Made by a program: the position numbers and the translations under genes
In this document: piece after piece, positions 1-7,602 of the stretch
How the letters are laid out: each line of letters opens with the position of its first letter
How positions within the stretch are numbered: position 1 is the first letter of the stretch
Assembly: GCA_028288405.1 (NCBI GenBank)
Contig: JAQBNS010000142.1
Coordinates: 1 to 47,826 of the forward strand
From: Chitinophagaceae bacterium
Lineage (GTDB): Bacteria > Bacteroidota > Bacteroidia > Cytophagales > Cytophagaceae
DNA length: 47,826 nt
Reading direction: 5' to 3'
The notes under the pieces: model-generated
The model's input: only the letters and a program-made list of their open reading frames with translations
Databases searched by the model: none
Told to the model about the DNA's origin: nothing

Positions 1-23
1 AGATGCCATACGAATATAACTTA

Positions 24-1274
24 CTACTTAAACAAACTTATCCGTTCACTGTATACACCGGATGCGGTTTCAAATTTCACCAGGTAAAAACCATTGTTTT
101 TATTCGCGAAGGAAACAGTTTCTTCGCCGTTGATGCGCCAGCTTTTTTCCAACACACCGGTAGCAGAGTAAAGGTATAAATCGCCAGCTTTACTGGGAAG
201 ATGCAGCAATTGATTACCCGCATCGTAATACATCGAAGCCACTGTGTTGTTTGCATCAGCAACGGCGGTAGCAATTCCGCAAATGGGCAACTGTGCGCGT
301 ATCTCGGCAGAAGTATTATTGTTCTTAAACATCGTAATCAAATCCCAGGATACCGGGTTGGTCCAAAACCCACCACCGCCTAATTGCAGATCCCAAATGG
401 CAATGCCGCCTGCTGACGAAACATCCAGTATGTCCAATATATTTTCCTGCAAACACTGTCCGCCCCAGGAGTCTTGCCAGGAGGGTAAACCGTAATTGAG
501 TTTGGAAGAGGCAACACTTTGTTTTACGGTTAAAAAATTTTCGATATAAGAATAACGGAAAGGGTAAGAGTTGGTTTCCGATGGAGTTTCCGGACAATAA
601 GTAAATTTGGTGTTTTCTTCTTCATAAGTACCGTCATAGCCCATGATGTTCATGAAGTCGACATGAGACGCCATTGATGATTCCCAGGATGGATTAGGAA
701 AGTTATAGCAGGGAGTGGGGAACATGTCAACGGATAATTCTTTTTCAGCTCCATGCAAGGATGTGCCGAGTAGGTTTAAAAAATTAACAAAGGCGGTTTT
801 ATCTGAAGCATAACTTCCTACGCCTTCAAAATCGATATCAATACCATCCAGTCCGTAAGTATTGACGACCTGCATCGCACTGGTTACAGTTTGAGTCGGA
901 TAGCTGTTGATTACTTGTTGGGTATAGCTCCAGTCAAAACCACTGTCGCGTACGTTATGAAAACACATCATGATTTTTACATCGTTCGCATGACACCAGG
1001 TGACGAAGTCCTGTACATCCTGGCTGATCGTTGCCGCTTTCCAGGTGAATTGATAATCCGTCACAAAAACCACCGCTCCTGCATCTCCCGGTACCCAGAA
1101 TTGAAGGCCGATGTGTGTGATGCCGTTTTTGATCCATTGAGATTTGGTCGCATCGTTCATCATGCTTTTGCAATTGTCGATGCCGTATACCGGAATCCAG
1201 GACATGACATTTCTGCCGAAAGACTGGAAGGTAAAGGAGAGAAAAAGTATAAGTATAGTAAAGGATAATTTCAT
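24..1274 (-). CDS. Secreted glycoside hydrolase family 18 (chitinase-like) with T9SS sorting domain
   Basis: Predicted extracellular enzyme that cleaves beta-1,4-linked N-acetylglucosamine polymers such as chitin or related glycans. Residues 1-20 form a signal peptide (basic start, then a hydrophobic FTILILFLSFTF run). The GH18 barrel spans about 24-315. It carries the family catalytic signature DGIDIDFE at 143-150, with E150 as the expected proton donor, MGYD at 211-214, and a late-barrel Trp in AIWDLQ near 294. The last 70 or so residues (from about 348) are beta-rich and end in NGFYLVKFETASG...ERISLFK, which fits a type-A T9SS C-terminal domain, so export across the outer membrane is expected. 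The gene stands alone, minus strand, with its 3' end 23 bp from the window edge. Chitinase versus endo-N-acetylglucosaminidase cannot be separated from sequence alone. Confidence 0.9.
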   Translation of the reverse strand: MKLSFTILILFLSFTFQSFGRNVMSWIPVYGIDNCKSMMNDATKSQWIKNGITHIGLQFWVPGDAGAVVFVTDYQFTWKAATISQDVQDFVTWCHANDVKIMMCFHNVRDSGFDWSYTQQVINSYPTQTVTSAMQVVNTYGLDGIDIDFEGVGSYASDKTAFVNFLNLLGTSLHGAEKELSVDMFPTPCYNFPNPSWESSMASHVDFMNIMGYDGTYEEENTKFTYCPETPSETNSYPFRYSYIENFLTVKQSVASSKLNYGLPSWQDSWGGQCLQENILDILDVSSAGGIAIWDLQLGGGGFWTNPVSWDLITMFKNNNTSAEIRAQLPICGIATAVADANNTVASMYYDAGNQLLHLPSKAGDLYLYSATGVLEKSWRINGEETVSFANKNNGFYLVKFETASGVYSERISLFK

Positions 1275-1370
1275 AATAGGAGAGGAGTCAATGTCTATTA
1301 AGATACTATTTATAAACGGAAATACACCGTATCATTCTTGTTTTTATTCATACGTTATTTGCCGGAATTA

Positions 1371-1395
1371 GATACACTGGAGTACCCGGTGTATC
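1371..1395. terminator. Hairpin 3' of the NUDIX gene, possible terminator
   Basis: GATACACTGG and CCGGTGTATC form a 10-bp stem with one mismatch around a 5-nt spacer, 8 bp beyond the NUDIX stop codon. The T-run (TTTT) follows on the plus strand, not in the direction of the NUDIX gene, so termination of that gene is uncertain. Confidence 0.3.
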
Positions 1396-1402
1396 TTTTG
1401 AA

Positions 1403-1870
1403 TCACTGAAGATTAGCGGTCTTTAGGATCAATTCCCGGATAAAATCTTGCTGAGCAGGATTGATTTTTTTCAAGGCCTCTTCCAGCTCAAACCATTCGG
1501 CCCTGTCTATTTCGGGATAGTCATTAAAGCGTCCTGACTTCGGCGGCCATTCCAGAGAGAAGGTATTGCTTTTGATCGCGTCCGCATCAATGTCTTGTTC
1601 ACAGGCCCAGGCATACACTGTCTTGCCGGATTTAAGCTTCACCGGTTTTAATTCGATAAACTCTTTTGCAGTGATGGCTTGTCCGGTTTCTTCTTCAAAC
1701 TCCCGCAAGGCAGCATCCATGGCTTTTTCAGGTGCAACGAATTCACCTTTAGGTATAGACCAGCTTTCCAGGTCTTTATTTTTCCATAACGGACCGCCGG
1801 GATGAACAAGAAAGACAAAGGTTTTCTTGTTTACCTGTTTGTATAAAAGTATACCGGCGCTTTGTTTCAT
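1403..1870 (-). CDS. NUDIX hydrolase
   Basis: Small NUDIX-family pyrophosphohydrolase of 155 residues, a normal length for a single-domain member. The complete Nudix box is present at about 42-63: G-x5-E-x7-R-E-F-x-E-E-x-G, ending REFEEETG, which supplies the Mg-binding glutamates. The N-terminus MKQSAGILLYKQ followed by FVFLVHPGGP and SWSIPKGEF resembles the diadenosine-polyphosphate / YfaO-like 'house-cleaning' group, whose members hydrolyse nucleoside diphosphates linked to another moiety. The actual substrate cannot be told from sequence. The protein is cytoplasmic, with no signal peptide. It lies 23 bp downstream of the PPIase gene on the same strand, so cotranscription is possible. Confidence 0.9.
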   Translation of the reverse strand: MKQSAGILLYKQVNKKTFVFLVHPGGPLWKNKDLESWSIPKGEFVAPEKAMDAALREFEEETGQAITAKEFIELKPVKLKSGKTVYAWACEQDIDADAIKSNTFSLEWPPKSGRFNDYPEIDRAEWFELEEALKKINPAQQDFIRELILKTANLQ

Positions 1871-1893
1871 GTAGAATGGATGGATATCTGAAC

Positions 1894-2556
1894 TTATTTC
1901 TTATCGCGTATCAATCGTACAATATAAATCTGCTGTTTACCCTTTTTAAAATCTTCGGTAATTTTTACGACATGCAAACCAAATTCCGTCCAGACTAAAA
2001 AGTAATCTCCCTTCTTATGTTTTAAAATGGCTTGTTCAAATTCGGTAACCATTACATTTTGTCCAAACCATCCCAAATCCCCGCCTCTCGCAGCAGAACC
2101 ATCCTGTCCGAATTCTATCGCCAGTGTTGCAAAGGATACTCCTGTATTGAGTTTGTCGATGATGAGATTTCCTGTTGCCGTGAGATCTTCATCGCTTGCA
2201 CCGTTACTTCTTCCAAGCAAGATGTGACTCACACGCATAAAATATCCATCTGCACTGCCTACGATTTTGATCAGCACTTCGTATTGCTCGTCTTCAAATG
2301 GGCCGATCACATCTCCCTTTTTCGCGAGATCACACAAACTGTCTGTAGGATAAAGATAAGACCCCGGCATGTAAATATGGACCGTATCGATTTGATATAC
2401 ATAATCGGAATGATTACTGATAAAGAGGGAATCGTTTTTAGATTTTTTAAATGCTTCCCGAAGACTGCTTAAATCAGGACGTGCAGGAATAGTTTGTGCG
2501 TCGCTTTTATAGATAGGGATGATTAAGAAGAATGATACAATAAAATATATTTTCAT
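1894..2556 (-). CDS. Exported parvulin-type peptidyl-prolyl isomerase
   Basis: Predicted periplasmic PPIase of the SurA/PrsA rotamase family, which helps fold exported proteins by cis-trans isomerisation of prolyl bonds. I start it at the internal ATG at 2556 (220 residues). From there a clean signal peptide begins, MKIYFIVSFFLIIPIYKSDAQ, whereas the longer frame upstream overlaps the neighbouring gene. The rotamase domain covers about residues 107-212: RVSHILLG at its start, GGDLGWFGQ in the middle, and FGLHVVKI near the end, all typical of PF00639/PF13616. The N-terminal 85 residues after the signal are unassigned. There is no lipobox and no second PPIase domain. It is downstream of a small membrane-protein gene with a 13-bp gap. 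Confidence 0.85.
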   Translation of the reverse strand: MKIYFIVSFFLIIPIYKSDAQTIPARPDLSSLREAFKKSKNDSLFISNHSDYVYQIDTVHIYMPGSYLYPTDSLCDLAKKGDVIGPFEDEQYEVLIKIVGSADGYFMRVSHILLGRSNGASDEDLTATGNLIIDKLNTGVSFATLAIEFGQDGSAARGGDLGWFGQNVMVTEFEQAILKHKKGDYFLVWTEFGLHVVKITEDFKKGKQQIYIVRLIRDKK

Positions 2557-2569
2557 GATGTACGTGTAT

Positions 2570-2947
2570 TTATTTATCTGGCGTATCGCGAATGAATTTG
2601 TATGTAAGTAAAATAGACAAAGCTGTAAATATAAAATTAGAAACGGCAAAGATTCCAGTTAAGGCTACAACGTCGTCTAAAGCATAATTTTTTCTTTCCG
2701 GAATAAAATAGGCCAATGCTGAGAACGCTAATACATGTGACAAAAGAGAAAGACTGAACATGTAGATTAGGCGGCCATCAAAAAAACTAATGATAAAGTA
2801 GGCAATCGATTGTGATGTGACAGTTAAAAACATCAATATCAAAAACAAGTGCATCGTATACTGAACCATTGTGCATAGAGGATATTCAGCGAAGATTGCA
2901 ATAAGAATACTGATCAGCCAGGATAAAAGTATGTTGCTTATTTTCAT
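2570..2947 (-). CDS. Small four-helix membrane protein, unknown
   Basis: Not recognised. The 125 residues are strongly hydrophobic and fit four transmembrane helices at about 5-24, 30-52, 60-82 and 92-116, with a short charged tail (KFIRDTPDK). It has no Cys-rich, enzymatic or transporter motif. It lies 13 bp upstream of the PPIase start, so it probably shares a transcript with it. The gene is well formed, with an ATG start, and belongs to a run of small envelope proteins between 2.5 and 5 kb. Confidence 0.65.
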   Translation of the reverse strand: MKISNILLSWLISILIAIFAEYPLCTMVQYTMHLFLILMFLTVTSQSIAYFIISFFDGRLIYMFSLSLLSHVLAFSALAYFIPERKNYALDDVVALTGIFAVSNFIFTALSILLTYKFIRDTPDK

Positions 2948-3031
2948 TTTGTTAACTTGATTTTTCTATCTTAATCTTAGCGGTCGCTTTAAACGGTAGA
3001 TGTTCGCGCCAGCGGGTGATAATAATAAAGA

Positions 3032-3541
3032 TTAGTTTTTAGCCACGAAATAAAATTCTCTTTCCAATTCTCTTTTCAAGCTTTTCGTACCTCTGCGCAT
3101 GATAAAGTAGGGAATACTGATCATCAATAAACCATGAAGAATAAAAAAGAAAATAGCGCCACCCAGATTGGCGAAAGAAAATACAACAGCGTACATCACC
3201 ACTACAAAAAAGAGAAAAAAGAACATCATCGGATGCAGACCATCAATGGTGGTATGGATGAGCAAGCGTTGATCCTGCTGAACGAATGTTCCTTTAGCTT
3301 CAGCCATGTTTGAGCCGTTTGAAAATAATTTTGCTTTCCTTCTTATTTCAAATCCTTTCGACGTTATTGTTCCCTTGTACTCATTTTTGCTGGAGGAAAA
3401 AATATCGAACGTATCAAATAAAACTCCCAGGTCTCCCTTATCCACTTGCTTCTTCAATCGAGACACAAAGTCTTCCTGCTGTATATCCAACTCGCAGGTG
3501 AAGGATGTTTGTAAACCTATTTTTTCTAAAAATGTGGGCAT
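3032..3541 (-). CDS. Hypothetical protein with C-terminal membrane hairpin
   Basis: Not recognised. The first 100 or so residues of 169 are soluble and mixed alpha/beta (MPTFLEKIGLQTSFTCELD...). Two adjacent hydrophobic helices follow at about 105-125 and 128-148, then a basic tail (RRGTKSLKRELEREF). This suggests a protein anchored by a helical hairpin with the N-terminal domain in the cytoplasm, by the positive-inside rule. No catalytic motif is visible. It is on the same strand as its neighbours but separated by 84 bp from the next gene downstream. Confidence 0.65.
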   Translation of the reverse strand: MPTFLEKIGLQTSFTCELDIQQEDFVSRLKKQVDKGDLGVLFDTFDIFSSSKNEYKGTITSKGFEIRRKAKLFSNGSNMAEAKGTFVQQDQRLLIHTTIDGLHPMMFFFLFFVVVMYAVVFSFANLGGAIFFFILHGLLMISIPYFIMRRGTKSLKRELEREFYFVAKN

Positions 3542-3580
3542 GGTGATTTTGCTTAATGTTAGTTTTTAATTTAACGGCTA

Positions 3581-4084
3581 TTATTTTTCCGGGTAGGATA
3601 GCACTTCTATCGACCAGATACCTTCTGCATATGCCGCTGTTTTAAGAATGCTGGTGTCTTTCTCCAGGTATTTATACTGTTCATAGATCGAAACCTGCTT
3701 TCTTGTATTGACCTCACCGTATCCCGAATAGTATAGTTTTTTGTTTTCAGGAATATTCGTTAGTGTACTGTCGTATACTGTCAGGACACGAAGTTTTTTA
3801 TAGCGAGAAGATAAAATGTTTCGATAAGGATCTTCCAACAGGTCAGGCAAAAAAACAGCCCGGTATTCTGCGTCGGTTGTATTCCCACAGTCTGGTCCTG
3901 AATACTGGTAGACCAGTACTTCTATGCTGTCATTGACTAGAGGAAGCTCAATGCTTTTCGCATAGGCTATATCAAGTCCTTCCAGGTCTTTCACATCCGT
4001 TTCTCTGCCAGTTTGTTTTTGATAAACAAGGTAAGCCATGAGTGGTATAAGAATGGCTAAGGGAAGCCAGATGAGTTTTTTCAT
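3581..4084 (-). CDS. Hypothetical single-pass or exported protein
   Basis: Not recognised. I choose the ATG at 4084 (167 residues) because it opens directly into MKKLIWLPLAILIPLMAYLVYQ, an N-terminal membrane anchor or uncleaved signal. The longer frame reaches back into the palindromic element at 4122-4310, so its extra N-terminus is repeat sequence. The remainder is soluble with several Tyr- and Asp-rich stretches and no family motif that I know; the envelope side of the inner membrane is the likely location. The element upstream must contain or precede its promoter. Confidence 0.6.
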   Translation of the reverse strand: MKKLIWLPLAILIPLMAYLVYQKQTGRETDVKDLEGLDIAYAKSIELPLVNDSIEVLVYQYSGPDCGNTTDAEYRAVFLPDLLEDPYRNILSSRYKKLRVLTVYDSTLTNIPENKKLYYSGYGEVNTRKQVSIYEQYKYLEKDTSILKTAAYAEGIWSIEVLSYPEK

Positions 4085-4121
4085 GGATGTACTAAGCGTT
4101 TTATGTGTTTGGTGTGTGTCT

Positions 4122-4310
4122 GCTGGTGCGAGCATCTTTGCTCGTTCCTAAAGTTATATAGAGCGTCTCGCTCGGGAATGTAATAAGCGATGAACTTATT
4201 ATGATCAATTACTTTTATTCCGTTTTAACTTAAATCTTCTATTCTTAACCTTAGCCCGAGCGGGACGCTCTATGTACTATGGGACACGAGCAAGATACTC
4301 GCGTGAGCAG
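4122..4310. repeat. Palindromic dispersed element, copy A
   Basis: Non-coding element of about 190 bp with long inverted arms. The left arm runs GCTGGTGCGAGCATC...TTGCTCG...GAGCGTCTCGCTCGGG. The right arm, read in reverse complement, gives a matching GCGAGTATCTTGCTCG...GAGCGTCCCGCTCGGG. Each arm holds two small hairpins (GCGAGCA/TGCTCG and GAGCG-TCT-CGCTC). The AT-rich core contains AATAAG...CTTATT and is almost identical to copy B at 5374-5556. It begins 10 bp beyond the stop codon of the gene at 4321-4842. No ORF inside. Confidence 0.8.
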
Positions 4311-4320
4311 GCTCATCCCT

Positions 4321-4842
4321 TTATTCTTCATCTAATATATTCATTGGAGTAGGTTCATTTTTTTTGTAGAAGAATAAAAACAAAGCATATGCTAAAATGA
4401 AGTGAGGAATAAAAAAACTTTCTTTCGGAAGTGGAATATGAAGTGATCTGATGCATTGAGTTGCAAAGTATGCATAAACAAAAATAAGTTTGATCCAATC
4501 CAGTTCTTTCTTTATGGGTTTATGGACAAAGTGAATGGTATATAAGGATAAAAACAATAGAGTAGCAATAATGGAGAACGCATATGCCATTGGCCAATGC
4601 ATGATTTGAAATGCGGTGCCTATAAGAACAAGAGTAATACTGAGCGCCGACCATCGGTAATACCGTGTGTAACGGTAACTGCCATTTTGAGACAGGAGGT
4701 AAACGCCGCTGAATAGAAACGCTGTTGTAGAAAGTTTAAAGAACAAATCAAGGTATTCATCGTTGAAGACATAATTAAGAAGTCCTAAACAAGAGCCAGC
4801 TATGGAGAGCAGAAGGATGGCTATTAAGTATCCGCTTTTCAT
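4321..4842 (-). CDS. Multi-pass membrane protein with GldL-like HWP motif
   Basis: A 173-residue membrane protein with about five predicted transmembrane segments (near 4-22, 34-50, 64-82, 86-107 and 112-160). The only motif I recognise is GTAFQIMHWPMA near residue 76. It resembles the G-x-L-F-K-I-M-H-W-P-G-A stretch seen in GldL and in various uncharacterised Bacteroidota membrane proteins. It is not GldL: the length, the helix count and the lack of a cytoplasmic C-terminal domain all differ. It sits alone between two palindromic elements (4122-4310 and 4880-4940), with element A starting 10 bp after its stop. Function unknown. Confidence 0.7.
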   Translation of the reverse strand: MKSGYLIAILLLSIAGSCLGLLNYVFNDEYLDLFFKLSTTAFLFSGVYLLSQNGSYRYTRYYRWSALSITLVLIGTAFQIMHWPMAYAFSIIATLLFLSLYTIHFVHKPIKKELDWIKLIFVYAYFATQCIRSLHIPLPKESFFIPHFILAYALFLFFYKKNEPTPMNILDEE

Positions 4843-4879
4843 GTGTAAGGTTTTATAAATATTTAATTAAAATTATTCT

Positions 4880-4940
4880 GCTGGTGCAGTGCCTCTTTGC
4901 TCGTGTCTAAAGTTTCATAGACACTCTTGCGATAGTTAGG
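4880..4940. repeat. Degenerate half-copy of the palindromic element
   Basis: GCTGGTGCAGTGCCTC, then TTTGCTCGTGTCTAAAG and CATAGACACTCTTGCGA, match only the left arm of copies A and B with several changes; the core and right arm are missing. It ends about 13 bp beyond the stop codon of the gene at 4954-5346, the same placement as the full copies. It looks like an old, partly deleted copy. Confidence 0.6.
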
Positions 4941-4953
4941 TAAGAACTAGTAA

Positions 4954-5346
4954 TCAGTTTATTTCTACATTTTTTGCCAAAATATTAAGCTGTTTATTCT
5001 CTGATAGAAAAAGTATCGAGAAGTGCTTGAGAGTCTTATTGAAATAATTCAAATGCTTTTCCCAACCATCAGCATAATCAGAACTTTTAAACTCAACTAA
5101 TGACCCTAAATTAATCTCTGTATTCCTTTCATTAGTATACATTGTAATACCAGGGAAAGAAGCAAATTCGAATGCAACACAGCCCTCAAATAGGAACGTT
5201 ATATTTTGAAGTTCAGCACTTTTAGAATCATACCCAACAACTAATTCAACACTATTGTCCTTACAACGTAAATCAATTGATGATTCTCCATAACCTGGTA
5301 AAACAGAATACAAGTTAAATATCTCTACTGGATCTTTTGCTATCAT
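4954..5346 (-). CDS. Hypothetical small soluble protein
   Basis: Not recognised. The 130 residues have no signal peptide or membrane helix. The composition is mixed alpha/beta with an acidic N-terminal half (SSIDLRCKDNSVELVVGYD). It lies between the half-element at 4880-4940 and full element B at 5374-5556, on the same strand as its neighbours. Codon use is AT-rich, as in the two genes upstream (5577-7082), which hints at common acquisition. A small single gene of this sort near acquired DNA could be an immunity or accessory protein, but nothing in the sequence shows that. Confidence 0.55.
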   Translation of the reverse strand: MIAKDPVEIFNLYSVLPGYGESSIDLRCKDNSVELVVGYDSKSAELQNITFLFEGCVAFEFASFPGITMYTNERNTEINLGSLVEFKSSDYADGWEKHLNYFNKTLKHFSILFLSENKQLNILAKNVEIN

Positions 5347-5373
5347 TTCAATGTCTTTTTAGTTTCCAATCTG

Positions 5374-5556
5374 TGCTGACGCGAGCATCTTGCTCGTGTC
5401 TAATGGGACGTAGGGCATATCGCTCGGGGATGAATAAGCGATGAACTTATTGTTATCAATTACTTTTATTCCGTTTTAACTTAAATCTTTTATTCTTAAC
5501 CTTGGCCCGAGCGGGACGCTCTATGCTTGCGCCAGCAGAAAATGCTTGCACAACAG
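5374..5556. repeat. Palindromic dispersed element, copy B
   Basis: Second full copy of the element at 4122-4310. The core (AATAAGCGATGAACTTATT, then ATTCCGTTTTAACTTAAATC) and right arm (CCGAGCGGGACGCTCTATG) are nearly base-identical to copy A. The right end carries an extra partial terminal unit (TGCTTGCACAACAG). It begins 20 bp after the stop codon of the AlbA_2 gene. Confidence 0.8.
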
Positions 5557-5576
5557 AAAAGCATTTAGGTCATTTA

Positions 5577-6500
5577 TTATGAATTATCCTGACCAATTAC
5601 CTTTTTTAGAATATCATCTAAATCCGTATGCATAGCATCTGTTCCTCCTGGATATAGTACGCGAATTTCAATTTGAACATCAGTAAGAGCTGGAATTATT
5701 TTTTCGTTTTGAACAGTAATATTAAAACGAATTGCATTAACTACTTCATTAGGGAAAATTGGGACTTTTCCAACGGAAGATATTTTTACTCTAGTAGTTT
5801 CTAAGACAGTATAATCTATGTTAGTATGATCTCTGCTCCAAGAAACATCTAGGTGTTTATTATAATTTTTTAAATAAATATTCAATTTGTATGAAGCTTC
5901 TGGTATATCACCGTCATTTGATATACAGACTTCGCATTGAAATTTAGTTGTATTATCTTCGTCCGATTCTGTTTTGTAAATTTTCCAAGAGTTGACTGCA
6001 AGTATAGATTTAGTTTTTCGGTTGTATAGTTCTCTGATTTCATATTCATCCAGCGCTACCGATTCAAAATTAAATCTCTTATAGAATCTCTTATCTTTAC
6101 TAATATGCGGTGCTTCCGAACTTTTGGGTACTTTAATGATATATATAGTATTTTCGATTTTACCATCTTGCCTTATTGGGAATATTTTCAAATCAGGAAT
6201 GTGTCTTTGGACTCCAGAGTTTATAACTTGTTCAAGCCATTCTTTTGTATACACGTTTCCATTTATAAAGGATAAGGCGGATGCTTTGTGATTTTCTTCT
6301 TTAATTCCATAAATAATAATTCCACCATCAGAGTTTGCGAAAGAAGATACATCTTTCGATATCTCCTTCCTTTTGCCATCAGTTTTGTCTAAAGCTGCAG
6401 ACTCCTTAAAGTCAAGATATATAGATTCTTCGACTTCATTAGTTATTAATGATTCAATATCAAGAATAGTATATTCTTCTTTATCGTAGAAACTTTTCAT
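5577..6500 (-). CDS. AlbA_2 (Schlafen-like) domain protein
   Basis: Protein of 307 residues whose N-terminal half (about 20-145) is an AlbA_2 / Schlafen AlbA-like domain. The acidic entry motif YLDFKES lies at 28-34, followed by the hallmark FANSDGGIIIYGI at 54-66 and then a helix containing WLEQVINSGV. Members of this family are often annotated as ATP-binding or DNA-binding regulators; some are nucleic-acid-directed and associated with defence or stress loci. The C-terminal half (about 150-300) is beta-rich and unassigned, with no HTH or GHKL domain visible. It lies 9 bp downstream of the YozE-like gene and is surely cotranscribed with it. Both are AT-richer than the surrounding housekeeping genes and are followed by palindromic element B. 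Molecular activity unknown. Confidence 0.75.
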   Translation of the reverse strand: MKSFYDKEEYTILDIESLITNEVEESIYLDFKESAALDKTDGKRKEISKDVSSFANSDGGIIIYGIKEENHKASALSFINGNVYTKEWLEQVINSGVQRHIPDLKIFPIRQDGKIENTIYIIKVPKSSEAPHISKDKRFYKRFNFESVALDEYEIRELYNRKTKSILAVNSWKIYKTESDEDNTTKFQCEVCISNDGDIPEASYKLNIYLKNYNKHLDVSWSRDHTNIDYTVLETTRVKISSVGKVPIFPNEVVNAIRFNITVQNEKIIPALTDVQIEIRVLYPGGTDAMHTDLDDILKKVIGQDNS

Positions 6501-6509
6501 AATGAGATA

Positions 6510-7082
6510 TTATTTTAGTCTCAAAAAATCTATTATTTCTAAAAATTTAGCTGCATTTGGTTTTGAACCTGAATCATATGTACATTTTTCTAAAAGGTTT
6601 AAAGCATCTATTACAGAGACTTCCCTTGTTGCATTGCCAATACGTATATTCTCCTCTTTGTATATTGATGTATCATTTAAGCTGGTATCAGATTTAGGGT
6701 CTATGTAAAGTGCTGTTTTACTTTTTGAATCAACGAAATAGATTTTATAAATATCACTATCTTTGCCGACAAGGTAAACTTTGTCAACTGGGAAGTTCTC
6801 TTTATAATATTTCCAGTGTTCTGATTTAAGAACAGAAAATTTGGCTTCTGTAAAATCGAATATTTTATTTTGATTATTTTTTATATGCTTTTTATATTCC
6901 TTGAGTAGTTTTTGGAATGTTTCATTTGTATCTCCTCTTTTTGTTTGGAAATTGAGATAGTCAATAATTTCCTCTTCTGACTTTTCTACTGGAAAGTTTT
7001 TATCATCAAGAACATCATTTGCAAAAGTTTTGAACTGGCTTGATCTTGAAATTTTAGATTTTATAAATTCAACTAAGTTCAT
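6510..7082 (-). CDS. YozE/SAM-like domain protein
   Basis: Protein of 190 residues from the ATG at 7082. A GTG eight codons upstream (7106) touches the stop codon of the preceding gene and is an alternative start. Residues about 4-68 match the YozE SAM-like fold as I know it (PF06855): the stretch FANDVLDDKNFP, the spacing to EEEIIDYL, and a final helix TFQKLLKEYKK parallel Bacillus YozE. YozE itself is a small protein of unknown function. Here the domain is fused to an unassigned 120-residue C-terminal region. The gene is followed after 9 bp by the AlbA_2 gene, so the two form a probable functional pair. AT-rich codon use suggests horizontal transfer. Confidence 0.65.
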   Translation of the reverse strand: MNLVEFIKSKISRSSQFKTFANDVLDDKNFPVEKSEEEIIDYLNFQTKRGDTNETFQKLLKEYKKHIKNNQNKIFDFTEAKFSVLKSEHWKYYKENFPVDKVYLVGKDSDIYKIYFVDSKSKTALYIDPKSDTSLNDTSIYKEENIRIGNATREVSVIDALNLLEKCTYDSGSKPNAAKFLEIIDFLRLK

Positions 7083-7105
7083 ATTTTTAGAATTTTGTTT
7101 TAGCA

Positions 7106-7597
7106 CTATTTAATCTCCAACCCCAAATTCCCCGCCATCAAACTCTCATCCGTCAGCGGAGTAGAACCTGAATCCGTAATACGCTTCTCCAATTCTTCAT
7201 CAGAAGGCATACCCGTGGTGATTGTTTCTTCTTCGGCGCTGAACTTGCCGTCAGACGTTGCGATGGCTGAGTTGGCCGCTAATGCAGCAGAGCCATACAT
7301 GCGTGCACGCTTAGAGAAGTACACCGCTTCCTGGTAATTTTTTTCTTCGTACAATTTCTTCGCGTAACGTTCGTAGCGCACCATCTGTCCCAAATCACCG
7401 GTGAATTTTTTGGTGTTGAATACCGCGCGGTGTGTATGACCGGTAAAGCGGTTGGTCTTCAATAAAAAGTTTTTAGTTCTCGGCTGATCGGCGACAATGG
7501 CGGTCGCTGCGGGTTGCTTGGAGTCAGTTTTCTTTTTTTGAGCGAAAGAGGCAGTGGTTAATGTTAATGCGAGGAATAGAAGGATGAAGTGTTTCAT
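7106..7597 (-). CDS. Exported hypothetical protein
   Basis: Not recognised. The 163 residues begin with a standard signal peptide (MKHFILLFLALTLTTASFAQ, cleavage expected after AFAQ or SFA). A basic linker follows (KKKTDSKQ), then one TPR-like helical stretch around 75-110 (RYERYAKKLYEEKNYQEAVYFSKRARMYG). The tail is acidic and probably disordered. Periplasmic location is expected. Unlike the AT-rich pair downstream it has the base composition of the housekeeping genes, so the boundary of the acquired patch probably lies at about 7.1 kb. A short-word hairpin (7603-7715) lies just upstream of its start. Confidence 0.65.
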   Translation of the reverse strand: MKHFILLFLALTLTTASFAQKKKTDSKQPAATAIVADQPRTKNFLLKTNRFTGHTHRAVFNTKKFTGDLGQMVRYERYAKKLYEEKNYQEAVYFSKRARMYGSAALAANSAIATSDGKFSAEEETITTGMPSDEELEKRITDSGSTPLTDESLMAGNLGLEIK

Positions 7598-7602
7598 AGA
7601 AA

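Noticed and set aside
4122..4310. Element A as a tRNA or structured regulatory RNA
   Set aside because: The hairpins form a symmetric inverted repeat rather than a cloverleaf, there is no CCA-type acceptor or T-loop motif, and the same structure recurs after unrelated genes.
4321..4842. Annotating the membrane protein as GldL
   Set aside because: Only the short HWP motif is shared; helix number, length and neighbours do not fit.
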